Shown piece after piece: positions 1 to 9,135 of a stretch of DNA of 43,806 nt (its first letter is position 1; each line of letters starts with the position of its first letter). The position numbers were made by a program, and so were the translations under genes. Origin of the DNA: CAZUTK01 sp964623265 (GTDB lineage Bacteria > Electryoneota > B3-LCP); the NCBI GenBank assembly GCA_964623265.1, contig CAZUTK010000019.1, forward strand, positions 1-43,806, given 5' to 3'. The notes under the pieces were generated by a model, which searched no databases, was not told the origin of the DNA, and saw only the letters and a list, made by a program, of their open reading frames with translations.

Positions 1-2576
1 GTCTCCCCGGGATCCAGCGCCCCGTTGTTGTTGCCCGTGGGATCTTCGATCACCAAACCCGACTGCACCACCACAGGCGCGTTGACGATGTAGGAAAAGA
101 AAGACTCCCACGTATTTGAGCCTGACGTGGCGGTTAGAGTGAAACTAGCGATGTGTTGGTCTTCCACCTGTGGAGCCGCCTGTACCCGGAAGGCGTTAGG
201 AATCGCGATCGAATCGCCCGCGGCGATCGTGCCGTAGTTGTACTGACCGTTGATAACCGTAACCAATGGATCGGTTGTAGTGATCACGACGTTGACGTTG
301 GTTGCAGGCTGAACGCCGATGTTCTTTACTTCGATCGTCATATCCACGGTTTCGCCGAAGTCCCACTGCCCGTTGTTGTTGCCCACGATCGCGTCGTTGA
401 TGGCGCAGGAGTTGTAGACGACGTACGGACCGGAAGCAGGGATCACCGGCACGTCGGCGATATAGCGGTAGTAATTCGCTTTGGTCACCGTCACGCGCAT
501 GGTGTTGCCGGGTGTCTGCAGAGGGATGTTGATGGCGACTGGGCCTCCTGTGCCGATTGCGGATCCGATTACGGCGTTGTTGACCGAGAGCCCGATCAGC
601 GCTCCTTCATTCGCCGTCACAGTGAAGCTGGTCGCACCCGCCATCAGAGCGGCGTTGTGATTGACGGTCAGATTTTGCGGCACTTCCGAGTAGATCGTCA
701 GGAACGCGTCGCCGTGATGATGGAACAGGTTATTGGTGTGAGTCTTATTCTGCGGGTTGTAAGGCCAGGAAGAAGCGTTGAGGTAGTACTTCCCGCTCAC
801 GTTGCCGAAGCCCGGACGCAGATTCCATTGCGCGTTGGGATTGCCGTACCCCGGATCGAAGTTGGGCCACATGCAGTCGTAAATTCCCCAGGTATAGGTG
901 TCATTGACGAAGGAGTAGGAAACTTCCGACGCCGCGATCAGCCCCAATGCGCCGTAATTCATTCGGTGGAACGCTTCTGTGAAGCAGTTGGTGCTCAGGT
1001 TGTATTTGCCCGTCAGGCAGTTCATCGAAAACACGAACGGATACATCGTGTTGTTCAATCCCGCCAGGTCACTGATGTGATAGGAAGGGGTGGACCAGCC
1101 GGTTTCTTCTCCGTGATCGCGGTGCTGAACGATGAATGCGCCTGCATTGATGGCGCTGTTGATGCCCGCCGCACTGCCCGACCAGTTGGTCAGATAACTC
1201 GGCGTCGCAGGGATGTAGCCCAAACCGGTGGGACCGAAATAATTGATGATCATGTAGGTGTTGGGATTCGTGGACCAGGAAGAAGGCGGTCCCGAAGTGC
1301 CGGCGTACTGGCGCACCGGCGTTTTTCCCAATTGATTTTGCAGGTAGCCGTAGATCACTTCGCAGCAGAGGATGAACCAACGGTCGCTCTGCCAGCCACC
1401 CGCGATCAGCGGATTCTGATAGAATCCCGGATTCGTGTAGGGATTTCGTTCGTAGGTGAGCATCTTGCCGATCATGGACTGCAGGTGTTGATTGGTTTGA
1501 GCCGTGATTCGGCTGATGTTCAGATCCGGCAAATCATTGCCGTCAATGTCCGCGTAAATGTTGTCGGAAACGCAGTAGTTGTTCCAGATCGGCGATGTGA
1601 TGCCATAGACATCCACTCCGGAAGTCTGATAATCGGAAAGCAACAAAACCGCAACCGGCGGAATCGTCCAGTTGTGATAGGCGTTGTTGATGTAGTTTTC
1701 GATCAGGGTTTGATTGTTTCCGCCGATTTCCGTCAGCGTCGTGATGCCGGTGATGATCCCCTGTTGATTGCGCCACTGCTTCAGGGTGTCCGCCCAGGCG
1801 ATGAAGACGGGATCATCCGGGACGATGATCAGGTATTCGACGTTGGTTTCATCCGTCTGATCCACTTTCGAATAGTTGTAGTTCATGACGGGCAGGGAAG
1901 AATAGTTGAGCAGATGTTCTTCGAGGATGGGATCCCACCACCGGCTGCGCAGGCGGTCTTCCCCGAAATGCCCGTTGCCGCCGATGAAGTCCACTCGTAT
2001 TCTGACGTCCTGATAGACGATCAGATCTTTCGTCACCGGGTTGTATTGAAAGGGGGTGACGCCCAGAATGACGACATCCACGCCGCGCATCTGCGTCACC
2101 TCGCTCAGCAGATAAGGTTCCGCGGGATAGAACGCATTGCGTTCGTAGATTTCTGGGTTTTTCTCATAGCGCAGGACTGGATCCGTATCCATCGGGATTT
2201 CAAAAGCCGGCGCGATGTCCAGATTGTGATACACTTCCGAGCGATAGCTCACCAGATGTGCGACGGCGCGCGCACCCTGTGGAACGGCGATGTAGCGGCC
2301 CGTGCCGGGGAGATTCGGAGCGCCTGCGTCGTTGGGCAAGATGACGCCGGGAATGGAGATCATCTTCATCATCTCGCCGTTGATCTCCACGTCGAGGATG
2401 TCCATACTGGTGACCGAGAAAACGACTTCCACGCCGGAGACGTCCGTCTGCACGAGGTTGAAGCCGGTATGGCCCCAGTTGCCATCAAACTCGATGTGCT
2501 GCGCAAATGCGTTCCCCACCGAAAGCAGAGCAACGCATACGATTGCTGTCATCCAGAATTTGATTTCTCTTCTCAT
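1..2576 (-). CDS. Gingipain-like C25 family peptidase, 3' end outside window
   Basis: Secreted cysteine protease of the gingipain (C25) family. The gene runs leftward off the window edge, so only the first 858 or so residues are seen. The start at 2576 follows an AAGAGGAAGG ribosome site and gives a signal peptide ending near NAFAQ (about residue 23). A propeptide-like region covers roughly residues 24-250, then the caspase-like catalytic domain. The expected dyad is visible: His488 in RDHGEE and Cys520 in SMNCLTG. After that comes an Ig-like region and a stretch with acidic GNNNGxxDxGE motifs, which resemble CARDB-type repeats. The sorting domain expected for this family would lie beyond position 1. 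It has its own strong promoter at 2693-2721. The long open frame on the opposite strand is a shadow. The family call is confident; the substrate is unknown. Confidence 0.9.
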   Translation of the reverse strand, partial: MRREIKFWMTAIVCVALLSVGNAFAQHIEFDGNWGHTGFNLVQTDVSGVEVVFSVTSMDILDVEINGEMMKMISIPGVILPNDAGAPNLPGTGRYIAVPQGARAVAHLVSYRSEVYHNLDIAPAFEIPMDTDPVLRYEKNPEIYERNAFYPAEPYLLSEVTQMRGVDVVILGVTPFQYNPVTKDLIVYQDVRIRVDFIGGNGHFGEDRLRSRWWDPILEEHLLNYSSLPVMNYNYSKVDQTDETNVEYLIIVPDDPVFIAWADTLKQWRNQQGIITGITTLTEIGGNNQTLIENYINNAYHNWTIPPVAVLLLSDYQTSGVDVYGITSPIWNNYCVSDNIYADIDGNDLPDLNISRITAQTNQHLQSMIGKMLTYERNPYTNPGFYQNPLIAGGWQSDRWFILCCEVIYGYLQNQLGKTPVRQYAGTSGPPSSWSTNPNTYMIINYFGPTGLGYIPATPSYLTNWSGSAAGINSAINAGAFIVQHRDHGEETGWSTPSYHISDLAGLNNTMYPFVFSMNCLTGKYNLSTNCFTEAFHRMNYGALGLIAASEVSYSFVNDTYTWGIYDCMWPNFDPGYGNPNAQWNLRPGFGNVSGKYYLNASSWPYNPQNKTHTNNLFHHHGDAFLTIYSEVPQNLTVNHNAALMAGATSFTVTANEGALIGLSVNNAVIGSAIGTGGPVAINIPLQTPGNTMRVTVTKANYYRYIADVPVIPASGPYVVYNSCAINDAIVGNNNGQWDFGETVDMTIEVKNIGVQPATNVNVVITTTDPLVTVINGQYNYGTIAAGDSIAIPNAFRVQAAPQVEDQHIASFTLTATSGSNTWESFFSYIVNAPVVVQSGLVIEDPTGNNNGALDPGE

Positions 2577-2692
2577 GAAGCCTTCCTCTTCTTTAGGTAT
2601 TGAGTCCTTTACAGGGTGCCGCGAAAACAGGTTATTAGGTGAAATTTATGCCCTGAAACAGTTTCACGCCTGAGAATTGATGATCAAATAAC

Positions 2693-2721
2693 AATATAAT
2701 GATTGATTAAGGGATTGTCAA
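2693..2721 (-). promoter_or_regulatory. Sigma70-type promoter of the C25 peptidase gene
   Basis: On the minus strand TTGACA (2721-2716), a 17-base spacer and TATATT (2698-2693) lie about 115 bases before the start codon. This is the best consensus promoter in the window. A TGCGCA-containing imperfect dyad lies just upstream at about 2739-2755. Confidence 0.8.
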
Positions 2722-2768
2722 GTAATTTTTTTCACCTACGCAAAAAAATGCGCAATCCTTCCGCTGGA

Positions 2769-2798
2769 TAAAAAAAGCGCGCTTGATTTTAGCGCGCT
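2769..2798 (-). terminator. Rho-independent terminator after the SAM hydrolase gene
   Basis: AGCGCGCT is repeated at 2776-2783 and 2791-2798. The word is its own reverse complement, so the copies pair as an 8-bp stem with a 7-base loop. On the minus strand it is followed by seven T residues. It lies 30 bases after the stop of the gene ending at 2828. Confidence 0.85.
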
Positions 2799-2827
2799 GA
2801 TTTTCGAGCGTCTGATTTTGCAGCGAA

Positions 2828-3622
2828 TTATTCGGGTTTGTATCCAGTTACCTCCACTTCTGTGCCCAGCGGAAAGCGGAGCTTGTCCGACGCGGATCCT
2901 TCCCGCAGCGCGATTTCCAGATAGCCGCCCGATCCGATCAGGCAGAGCAATTCGCCTTTTTGCACGTCGCTGTACGATTCCGACAACTTATCAATTCTTG
3001 TGTATCCTGCGCGGATGTGGAATTGTCGGCATCCCAGCTTCTGCAGTTCGTCATACGAGATATTGGTGAAAAGATTGCCGAAGCGATCGCGGTAGATGAT
3101 CTGCCCGATCAGCGAATTCTCAGTCATCTTCGCATGGGGAAAGATCCCGCGCACATACTGATCCGTGACGGGTCCCACTTCTTCCAAAGGCACGCCGGAA
3201 GCCAGGTGCGCCGCGACGGGAGCCATGATGTCTCTGCCATGGAAAGTCCGCGAAACCCGCGCGAGAAACAGCGCTTTGTTTTGTACCGAATGCACCACGT
3301 GATCAGGAAAACGCTCGAAGATGACCCCGAGGATACCGTTGTCTGGCGCGATGAAGATCTGGTCGCCGCCCTTGACCGCCAGAATCTGCCGCGAGGTGCC
3401 CACCCCTGGATCTACGACCGCTACGTGAATCGTTTCCGCCGGAAAGTATGGCGCAGAAATCGCCAAGACAATGGCGGCCTGGCGAATGTTCTGCGGCTCG
3501 ATTTCGTGGGTGATGTCCAGAACGTGAGCTTCGTGACATATGGTCGCGATGACGCCTTTCAGAGATGCGGCATAGCCATCCGTTGTACCGAAATCCGTCG
3601 TCAATGTGATGATTCTTCCCAT
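2828..3622 (-). CDS. S-adenosyl-L-methionine hydrolase (adenosine-forming), DUF62 family
   Basis: SAM hydroxide adenosyltransferase, which hydrolyses S-adenosylmethionine to adenosine and methionine in the cytoplasm. It is 264 residues, the normal length for the non-halogenating members. The family residues are visible: Asp71 and Arg78 in DPGVGTSR, and His128 in TFHGRD, which together activate the water nucleophile. The N-terminal LTTDFGTTDGY segment and the APDNG segment are also typical. The extra loop of the chlorinase/fluorinase branch is not apparent, so halide chemistry is unlikely. It is the last gene of the leftward run from 9127, with a 31-base gap after the aminopeptidase gene and a clear terminator behind it. 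The physiological purpose of the family remains unclear. Confidence 0.9.
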   Translation of the reverse strand: MGRIITLTTDFGTTDGYAASLKGVIATICHEAHVLDITHEIEPQNIRQAAIVLAISAPYFPAETIHVAVVDPGVGTSRQILAVKGGDQIFIAPDNGILGVIFERFPDHVVHSVQNKALFLARVSRTFHGRDIMAPVAAHLASGVPLEEVGPVTDQYVRGIFPHAKMTENSLIGQIIYRDRFGNLFTNISYDELQKLGCRQFHIRAGYTRIDKLSESYSDVQKGELLCLIGSGGYLEIALREGSASDKLRFPLGTEVEVTGYKPE

Positions 3623-3653
3623 TCGTTCCTTTCCTCGTTGCTGCCGAACTCGA

Positions 3654-4757
3654 TCAAAGTAGGAATTCGCCGTTTTGATAGATTACTTCGCCGTCGGCGC
3701 TGATTCGGCTCTCCTTTCGTAAATCGCAGACCATATCCCAGTGGATCGCCGACTTATTGATACCGCCTGATTCCGGCAGAGATGCCCCCAGCGCCAGGTG
3801 CACGGTTCCGCCGATTTTCTCATCGAAAAGCGTGTTCTTCGTGAAGCGCGTGATGCCGCGATTGGTGCCGAAGGCGAATTCACCTACGAACGGCGCGCCG
3901 TCATCCACTTCCAGCATGGCGCGCAGGAAATCCAGCCCCTTGCCCGCCCGGACCTTCACGACTTGTCCCTTCTCAAACGTCAGGCGGACGTCTTCCACTT
4001 CGCGGCCCTGATAGGTGGCTGGATAGCTGAAACGGATCTCTCCGTTGACGCTGTCTTCGATGGGTGCCGTGAAGATCTCGCCGTCAGGGAAGTTCTCTCT
4101 GCCGGCGCAGTTGATCCAGCGCCGCCCTTCCACTTTCAAGGTTAGATTGGTATCTTCCGCCTGGATTTGAAGCGATTTACAGTTGGAGAGAAATTGGATG
4201 TATTTTTCCTGCTGTGCAGCGAAATCGCGCCAGTATTGAAGAGGGTTCGCTTGATCCAGAGCGCATGCCGCGAAGATGAATTCCTCGTAATCCGGCAGAG
4301 ACATCTCCGCGTCCTGAGCGGAGGCGTGCGTGGGATATTGAGTCACGCACCAGCGCAGACTCCCCTCGGCGATCCTCTTCAGCATCTTCTCCGTCAGAGG
4401 CTTCCCCGCCTTCTTCTGCAGTGCGATGCGCTTCGGATCCACTCCGGAGAGGTTGCGGGTGTTATGCGATCCTAAGATCGTCAGGGCGGCGTTGATGGAT
4501 TCGATCTCCAGTTTCTGCAGGTCGCTGACGAAAGTCAATTGCTCGTCGGAGGCGGTCTTATAAAGGATTTCCGCGACGCCGTCCAACGCGATTCGCAGGT
4601 AGGGATGAGCGCCCGCCAGCAGGGCTTCATAGAATACGCCGCGCACCAAGGGAGCGCAAAGATCGCTTGCCTGGATGAGGAACAGATCCTTGGGACGTAG
4701 CTGGAGGGAATACTCAACGAGGATTCTGGCGAGCTGATTGAGTCGAGGATCGGTCAT
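3654..4757 (-). CDS. M29 family aminopeptidase (AmpS/AmpT/PepS type)
   Basis: Cytosolic leaderless metallo-aminopeptidase of family M29, 367 residues. The start MTDPRLNQLARILVEYS at 4757 matches the usual N-terminus; an open frame extends 32 codons further but lies inside the upstream lemA gene. The metal-ligand segments are all present in the C-terminal half: GEIFTAPIEDSVNG (Glu), GEFAFGTNRGI (Glu), LFDEKIGGTVHLALG (Glu and His) and SAIHWDMVCDL (His and Asp). These match the two-metal site of Staphylococcus AmpS and Thermus AmpT. It starts 13 bases after the lemA stop and so belongs to the same transcript. Its role is most likely peptide turnover. Confidence in the family is high; substrate preference cannot be read from the sequence. 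Confidence 0.9.
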   Translation of the reverse strand: MTDPRLNQLARILVEYSLQLRPKDLFLIQASDLCAPLVRGVFYEALLAGAHPYLRIALDGVAEILYKTASDEQLTFVSDLQKLEIESINAALTILGSHNTRNLSGVDPKRIALQKKAGKPLTEKMLKRIAEGSLRWCVTQYPTHASAQDAEMSLPDYEEFIFAACALDQANPLQYWRDFAAQQEKYIQFLSNCKSLQIQAEDTNLTLKVEGRRWINCAGRENFPDGEIFTAPIEDSVNGEIRFSYPATYQGREVEDVRLTFEKGQVVKVRAGKGLDFLRAMLEVDDGAPFVGEFAFGTNRGITRFTKNTLFDEKIGGTVHLALGASLPESGGINKSAIHWDMVCDLRKESRISADGEVIYQNGEFLL

Positions 4758-4770
4758 CTCGCGTTGCAAA

Positions 4771-5346
4771 TTAAAATTGAACTTTCGGAGCGGTTTTCGC
4801 TTCGCCGGGCGCTTCGAAGAATTCCGCCTTTTCAAACCCGAACAGATTGGCAATCAGGTTTTTCGGAAACGTGCGGATGAGGATATTGTAAGCCATGACC
4901 GCTTCATTGTATCTCCTGCGTTCCACTGCGATGCGGTTTTCGGTGCCGGCGAGTTCATCCTGCAGCCGGATAAAATTCTGGTCGGCTTTCAGTTGTGGGT
5001 AGTTTTCCACCACGACCAGCAGACGAGCCAGCGCTGAGGATAGTTCCTGATTCGCATTGATCTGCTCTTCCCGCGTCGCCGCGCCGCCGACGCGCGCCCG
5101 CGCCTCTGTAACCTGGATGAAGACCTCCCGCTCGTGTTCTGCATATCCTTTCACGGTCTCCACCAGATTGGGGATCAGATCGTAGCGGCGCTGCAGCTGA
5201 TTTTCCACCTGCGCCCAGGCGGCGTTGACCATCTCCTGATTCGCCACCATAGAATTGTAGGTGGTCTTGAAAAAGCCGTACAGGGAAAAAGCGCCGATCA
5301 CGAGGACGGCGATGATGATCCAGAGGATGAGGGCGCTTCGCTTCAT
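4771..5346 (-). CDS. lemA: LemA family membrane protein (first copy)
   Basis: LemA-type protein of 191 residues with one N-terminal membrane helix (about residues 4-25) followed by a long alpha-helical domain. Typical segments are NAAWAQVENQLQRRYDLIPN, VVENYPQLKADQNF, ELAGTENRI and the tail AEFFEAPGEAK. I start it at ATG 5346, preceded by GAGACG; a TTG 12 bases upstream is an alternative. LemA function is not established; it often travels with TPM/YgcG-type proteins, and a TPM protein is indeed encoded at the head of this run (8363-9127). A second lemA is at 22011-22610. Confidence 0.92.
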   Translation of the reverse strand: MKRSALILWIIIAVLVIGAFSLYGFFKTTYNSMVANQEMVNAAWAQVENQLQRRYDLIPNLVETVKGYAEHEREVFIQVTEARARVGGAATREEQINANQELSSALARLLVVVENYPQLKADQNFIRLQDELAGTENRIAVERRRYNEAVMAYNILIRTFPKNLIANLFGFEKAEFFEAPGEAKTAPKVQF

Positions 5347-5374
5347 AATTCGTCTCAACGATTAGAAAGAAATT

Positions 5375-7534
5375 TCAGTGTTGGTTTGAACTGGAGAGAT
5401 TCTCTCCGGAATGATTCTGCTCAATCGAACGCATCCCTTCCCGGATGCGCAGCAGCCAGCGATGCGTCGCCAGCAGTTCCTCCGTGCTCAGAGGTGCCGG
5501 AGAACCGCCCAGAGCAGATTCGAGCGTCGTCTTGATTTCCCGCGCATGCCCTTTGTCCTGCGCGCGGGTCTTGTGCCGTTTTTCGCCAGGATACAGGGTG
5601 GATATTCGATAATCTTCCAAAATTCCCGTCTTTCCGCCGCCCCAGATTTCCAGATGCTCTTTAGGGTAAGTGGATGCACCTTTCGAAGTGTAAGTCAACG
5701 AATAGGCGCCTCTGCCGCCGAACTCCAACAAGAGCGAAATGTTTTCGTCGGCGCGATCCCCTTCGATGGGAATGCCGTGCACTCTGAATCCGGAAGGCTC
5801 TGCGCCCATCCAGTGCAACGCCAGATGCAGGAAATGACAGCCTTCTCCGATCCAACGTCCGCCGCCGATTGCGATGTCCTTCAACCAGTGACCGGCGGGG
5901 AGTTTTCCCGCATTCACCCGATAATTCAGAAAGGTGGTGTGGGGTTGGAACGCCTTCTGCAGAAATTCGAAATGTGGAGAAAACACGCGGTTGAAGCCCA
6001 CCATAAGCCAGGCTTCCGGTCGGCTTCGGATGAATTTTTCGATCGCGTCCAATTCCTCGCCGTTGATGACCAGCGGCTTTTCCACATAAACCATCTTTCT
6101 CCTCTGCAGGGCTTCCAGAACCAGCGGCCCATGGAGGTCGTGCCGGGTGAGGATGAACACGAGCTGAACGGAATCATCGTCCAGAATTTCGCGCGCATCC
6201 GTAGCGACTGTGGGGATGCGGTACTTCTCGGCGATCATCCTCGCTGTGTGCCCGTGGGCGGTGGCGACGGCGCGGATTTCGGCTTCGTTGCATTTCAGTA
6301 TTTCCGGCAGGATGTAGCTGCGGGCGAAGCTGCCGGCGCCGATGACTCCGATGCCCAGTTTTTTCACCGCCGCTCTCGGCGCGATTTCGATGCGCGGTGC
6401 CTCTTTCACCTGGTCCGGATAGGTGAGTAGAACCCCCACCGGCGCCGCCTGACCGCTTAAAATCGTATCGTAGGCTTTTTCCGCCTCGCCGATATCGAAT
6501 TGGTGCGTGATCAGCAGAGACGGCTTAAACTTACCCTGAGCCATCAGCTGAACCACCGCCTGCATATTCCTCCGTTCGGTCCAGCGCACGTAACCGATCG
6601 GGTAATCCACTCCTTTTTCTTCAAAAGTCGGGTCATATCTGCCCGGTCCGTAAGAACGGGAGAAATAGACTTCATGTTCGCCGTGATAGAAAGGCTCCCG
6701 CGCCAATTCCAGCCCCGCCACGCCCACCACGACGATGCGGCCGCGGTCGCGCAGCAGGTGAGGAGCCGCTTGCATCGGATCGTTCGATTTCGTGGCGGTG
6801 GTCAGAATCACCGCATCGGCGCCGATTCCATCGCTCCAGGACGCCACGGCTTCTTCCAGGTTATCCTCGCCCGCCAGCACAGTGCGATCGCACCCCATGC
6901 GCTGCGCCCAGGACAGCGCATTAGATCGTATGTCAATTCCGAGGACGTTAGCGCCGGCTGCTTTTAAGAGCTGAATCGTGAGCAGTCCCAGCAATCCCAG
7001 TCCGAAAACCACCACGTTGCAACCCAAACGAATATCCGCCTGGCGGATTCCCTGCAATGCGATGGCGGAAATCGTCGTAAAGGCGGCGTCTTCGAAGGCG
7101 ACCCGATCTTCCAGAGGGACGCAGAGGTTTTTGGGCACGCAGGAGATTTCTCCGTGGACGGCGTAGTCCGCGCCTCCGCAGGCTACCCGCATCCCGGGCA
7201 GCAGATCATCCACGCCTTCGCCGACAGAAAGGATGACGCCCGCACTGCTGTATCCCATCGGCTTCCAGTCATCCAGTTTGGATTGGACTTTCTTGATCGT
7301 CGTCGCCAACCCTTCGCGCTTGACGTTGTCGAGGATCTTCTTCACCAGGTCGGGCCTCGCGCGGGCTTTACCGAGCAGGCTCTTGCGGCCGACGTCCGCC
7401 GTGGAGCGTTCCGTTCCCACGCTGATGGCGGAAGCTGCAGTCCGCACCAGCACCATCCCCGGCGTCAACGTCGGCGGCGGAACGTCTATCAGTTTGATTT
7501 TTCCGGTCTTAAAGTCCTGGACGACCTGTCGCAT
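5375..7534 (-). CDS. Two-domain oxidoreductase: zinc-type alcohol dehydrogenase plus Gfo/Idh/MocA domain
   Basis: A natural fusion of 719 residues. Residues 1 to about 370 are a medium-chain dehydrogenase: a GroES-like part with MGYSSAGVILSVGEGV, then a Rossmann fold with VVFGLGLLGLLTIQL. Residues from about 395 are a Gfo/Idh/MocA NAD(P)-dependent dehydrogenase, opening with GIGVIGAGSFAR and containing VYVEKPLVINGEEL, the usual EKP motif. The same architecture is known as bi-domain oxidoreductase and is often found in sugar or exopolysaccharide gene sets. No glycosyltransferases lie nearby here, so the substrate is open. The classical MDR metal-site signature with GHE is not evident in the N-terminal half. 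It sits between the nucleotidyltransferase-fold gene (39-base gap) and lemA (28-base gap). Confidence 0.85.
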   Translation of the reverse strand: MRQVVQDFKTGKIKLIDVPPPTLTPGMVLVRTAASAISVGTERSTADVGRKSLLGKARARPDLVKKILDNVKREGLATTIKKVQSKLDDWKPMGYSSAGVILSVGEGVDDLLPGMRVACGGADYAVHGEISCVPKNLCVPLEDRVAFEDAAFTTISAIALQGIRQADIRLGCNVVVFGLGLLGLLTIQLLKAAGANVLGIDIRSNALSWAQRMGCDRTVLAGEDNLEEAVASWSDGIGADAVILTTATKSNDPMQAAPHLLRDRGRIVVVGVAGLELAREPFYHGEHEVYFSRSYGPGRYDPTFEEKGVDYPIGYVRWTERRNMQAVVQLMAQGKFKPSLLITHQFDIGEAEKAYDTILSGQAAPVGVLLTYPDQVKEAPRIEIAPRAAVKKLGIGVIGAGSFARSYILPEILKCNEAEIRAVATAHGHTARMIAEKYRIPTVATDAREILDDDSVQLVFILTRHDLHGPLVLEALQRRKMVYVEKPLVINGEELDAIEKFIRSRPEAWLMVGFNRVFSPHFEFLQKAFQPHTTFLNYRVNAGKLPAGHWLKDIAIGGGRWIGEGCHFLHLALHWMGAEPSGFRVHGIPIEGDRADENISLLLEFGGRGAYSLTYTSKGASTYPKEHLEIWGGGKTGILEDYRISTLYPGEKRHKTRAQDKGHAREIKTTLESALGGSPAPLSTEELLATHRWLLRIREGMRSIEQNHSGENLSSSNQH

Positions 7535-7573
7535 AAGAAGCCACGAAATCAGAGCGGTGATTTGAAGATTTGC

Positions 7574-8311
7574 TTATGAAGCTTTATATTGATCCACCCA
7601 TTGGACGATCGCTTCGGTGGCGCGCAGCATTTCTTTGAAGATCACGCGCGCATTCTTCTCTTTTTTCCCTTGCTTGATTTCTAAGATCTGATGAAAGGAT
7701 GCCGGCGAAAAACCAGCCAGATCGGACGCCTTATCGAACAGAGTTCGTCTCTCCATAGGGATGGATTGATCGCGCAGAGCCAGAATTCCTTGAAAGATCG
7801 CGGTGAAGGCGCCGACCGTGCGGCTCAGGATGTCGCGGAGCTCTTTATCTTTGCCCGCATGACCCGCGAAACTCTGCCGCAACAAAAACAGCTTGCCGCG
7901 CGCTTCCCGTTCCACTTGCAATCGAATCGCATCCTTGGGGATTTGAATGTCCGCGAGCGGATCGTTGCCTAAGATCACTCTGTGAAAGGTTTTGAAATCC
8001 AGAAATTCGAGCGGAAAAGCATCCAGAGAATTCGAGATGGACGTCTGCGTCATAAAGTGTGGAATCGCCAGCCTTTTCCGCGAGAATTGCTGCAAGATAG
8101 CATACGCCTTTTCCAGCCACTCCATCCCTTCAGGGCTCAATACCACCAAAGTGTTAATATCCGATTTACCCGGGATGTAGTCGCCTCGAGCGGCGGAACC
8201 GACCAGGAGGACGGATTGCAAATGATCATGGAATATTTGTCGCAATTCCGAGCTAAAATCACCAACAATTACACTTGGATCGTATTTCGTCGGCAATGAG
8301 CCATCCTCCAT
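7574..8311 (-). CDS. Nucleotidyltransferase-fold protein of unknown role
   Basis: A 245-residue protein. The N-terminal third has a polymerase-beta-type nucleotidyltransferase signature, LLVGSAARGDYIPGKSDIN, followed by a helical C-terminal domain (about residues 130-245) like HEPN or substrate-binding bundles. The usual catalytic pair is Asp-x-Asp/Glu; here the second position is Asn (DIN), so it may be inactive or belong to the DIN-bearing subfamily. ATG 8311 lacks a ribosome site, whereas TTG 8296 has GGAGG about eight bases ahead, so the real product may start at that TTG and be five residues shorter. It lies 51 bases after the TPM gene and is in the same leftward run. No antitoxin or substrate partner is recognisable. 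Confidence 0.7.
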   Translation of the reverse strand: MEDGSLPTKYDPSVIVGDFSSELRQIFHDHLQSVLLVGSAARGDYIPGKSDINTLVVLSPEGMEWLEKAYAILQQFSRKRLAIPHFMTQTSISNSLDAFPLEFLDFKTFHRVILGNDPLADIQIPKDAIRLQVEREARGKLFLLRQSFAGHAGKDKELRDILSRTVGAFTAIFQGILALRDQSIPMERRTLFDKASDLAGFSPASFHQILEIKQGKKEKNARVIFKEMLRATEAIVQWVDQYKAS

Positions 8312-8362
8312 TGACAGAAAATTCTATTTCAGAACCTTTGAATGCGCTCAGATCCAGATAGC

Positions 8363-9127
8363 TTAATACCCTCGACCTGCACCGCCGCCCCCCGAAAGAC
8401 CGCCTCCGAATCCCCCGAATCCCCCGCCGAATGATCCGCCGCCGAATCCGCGTCCACCACCGCCTAAGAACAGCCAAGGCAACACCCAAAGCCCCCCCGT
8501 ACGGCGTCTGCTGAAGATGAGTAAAAACAGCAGGATGAGAAAGAAGAAGCCGACGAGATTCCCAATTCCGCGCTCAGATTGTATGCGTTTTACCGGCGCG
8601 GCTTTCACGGTGCCGTCCAAGGTGACCCCGGCGTGTTCTGCGATGACCTCAGCAACGGCCGAGATGCCGGCGAGGAATCCTTCCCCAAATCGCCCGTTGC
8701 GCAGATGCGGAATGACGAATTCATCCAGGATGCCGCCGACTTTGCCGTCGGGGAGAATGGCTTCCAATCCATAGCCCACTTCCACCCAGATGCGGCGCTC
8801 GGCTGCTGCATTCAGAAATAGCACGCCGTTGTCTTCCCCCTTTTTTCCGATCCCCCAAGCTTGAAATAGCCGGTTGGCGGTGTCCTGAATATCGCCGCTG
8901 TCCAGAGATTTGAGTGTGACTAAGACGATTTCGGCGCCGGTTTTCCGCTCGACTTCCACAGCCAACGCTTCGATCCGTTGTTTCGATGCTTCATCAATAA
9001 TTCCGGCGAAATCGTTGACGAAACCGATGGGTCGGGGAAAGGGATTTTCCGCTGAAGCAGCAGCTGCAAGAAGCAGTAAGAAAATCGCAAGTTGAAGAAA
9101 AAGTCTATTCCAAGTTCGCGTCGGCAT
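8363..9127 (-). CDS. TPM domain protein with glycine-rich tail (YgcG type)
   Basis: Exported, membrane-anchored protein of 254 residues. It has a signal peptide (residues 1-26), a TPM domain (about 30-165, with VNDFAGIID near the start, TGAEIVLVTL, and VGYGLEAILPDGKVGGILDE), a membrane helix near 188-207 and a tail of almost pure Gly with Phe and Ser (about 217-254). This is the standard YgcG-like plan. The TPM domain has been linked to acid-phosphatase activity and photosystem repair in plants; the bacterial role is unclear. It heads a six-gene run that also holds lemA, its frequent partner. The start codon lies only eight bases after the -10 box of a strong promoter, so the message is probably leaderless. 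No other in-frame ATG precedes the signal peptide. Confidence 0.88.
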   Translation of the reverse strand: MPTRTWNRLFLQLAIFLLLLAAAASAENPFPRPIGFVNDFAGIIDEASKQRIEALAVEVERKTGAEIVLVTLKSLDSGDIQDTANRLFQAWGIGKKGEDNGVLFLNAAAERRIWVEVGYGLEAILPDGKVGGILDEFVIPHLRNGRFGEGFLAGISAVAEVIAEHAGVTLDGTVKAAPVKRIQSERGIGNLVGFFFLILLFLLIFSRRRTGGLWVLPWLFLGGGGRGFGGGSFGGGFGGFGGGLSGGGGAGRGY

Positions 9128-9135
9128 GGTAGGCT

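Noticed and set aside
153..2603. Open frame of 816 codons on the plus strand
   Set aside because: It is antisense to the C25 peptidase gene, whose translation shows a signal peptide, catalytic His and Cys and a good ribosome site. The plus-strand product is low-complexity and matches nothing recognisable.
8363..8480. Repetitive G/C-rich tract
   Set aside because: It encodes the glycine-rich tail of the TPM protein, a normal feature of that family, so it is not an independent DNA repeat.
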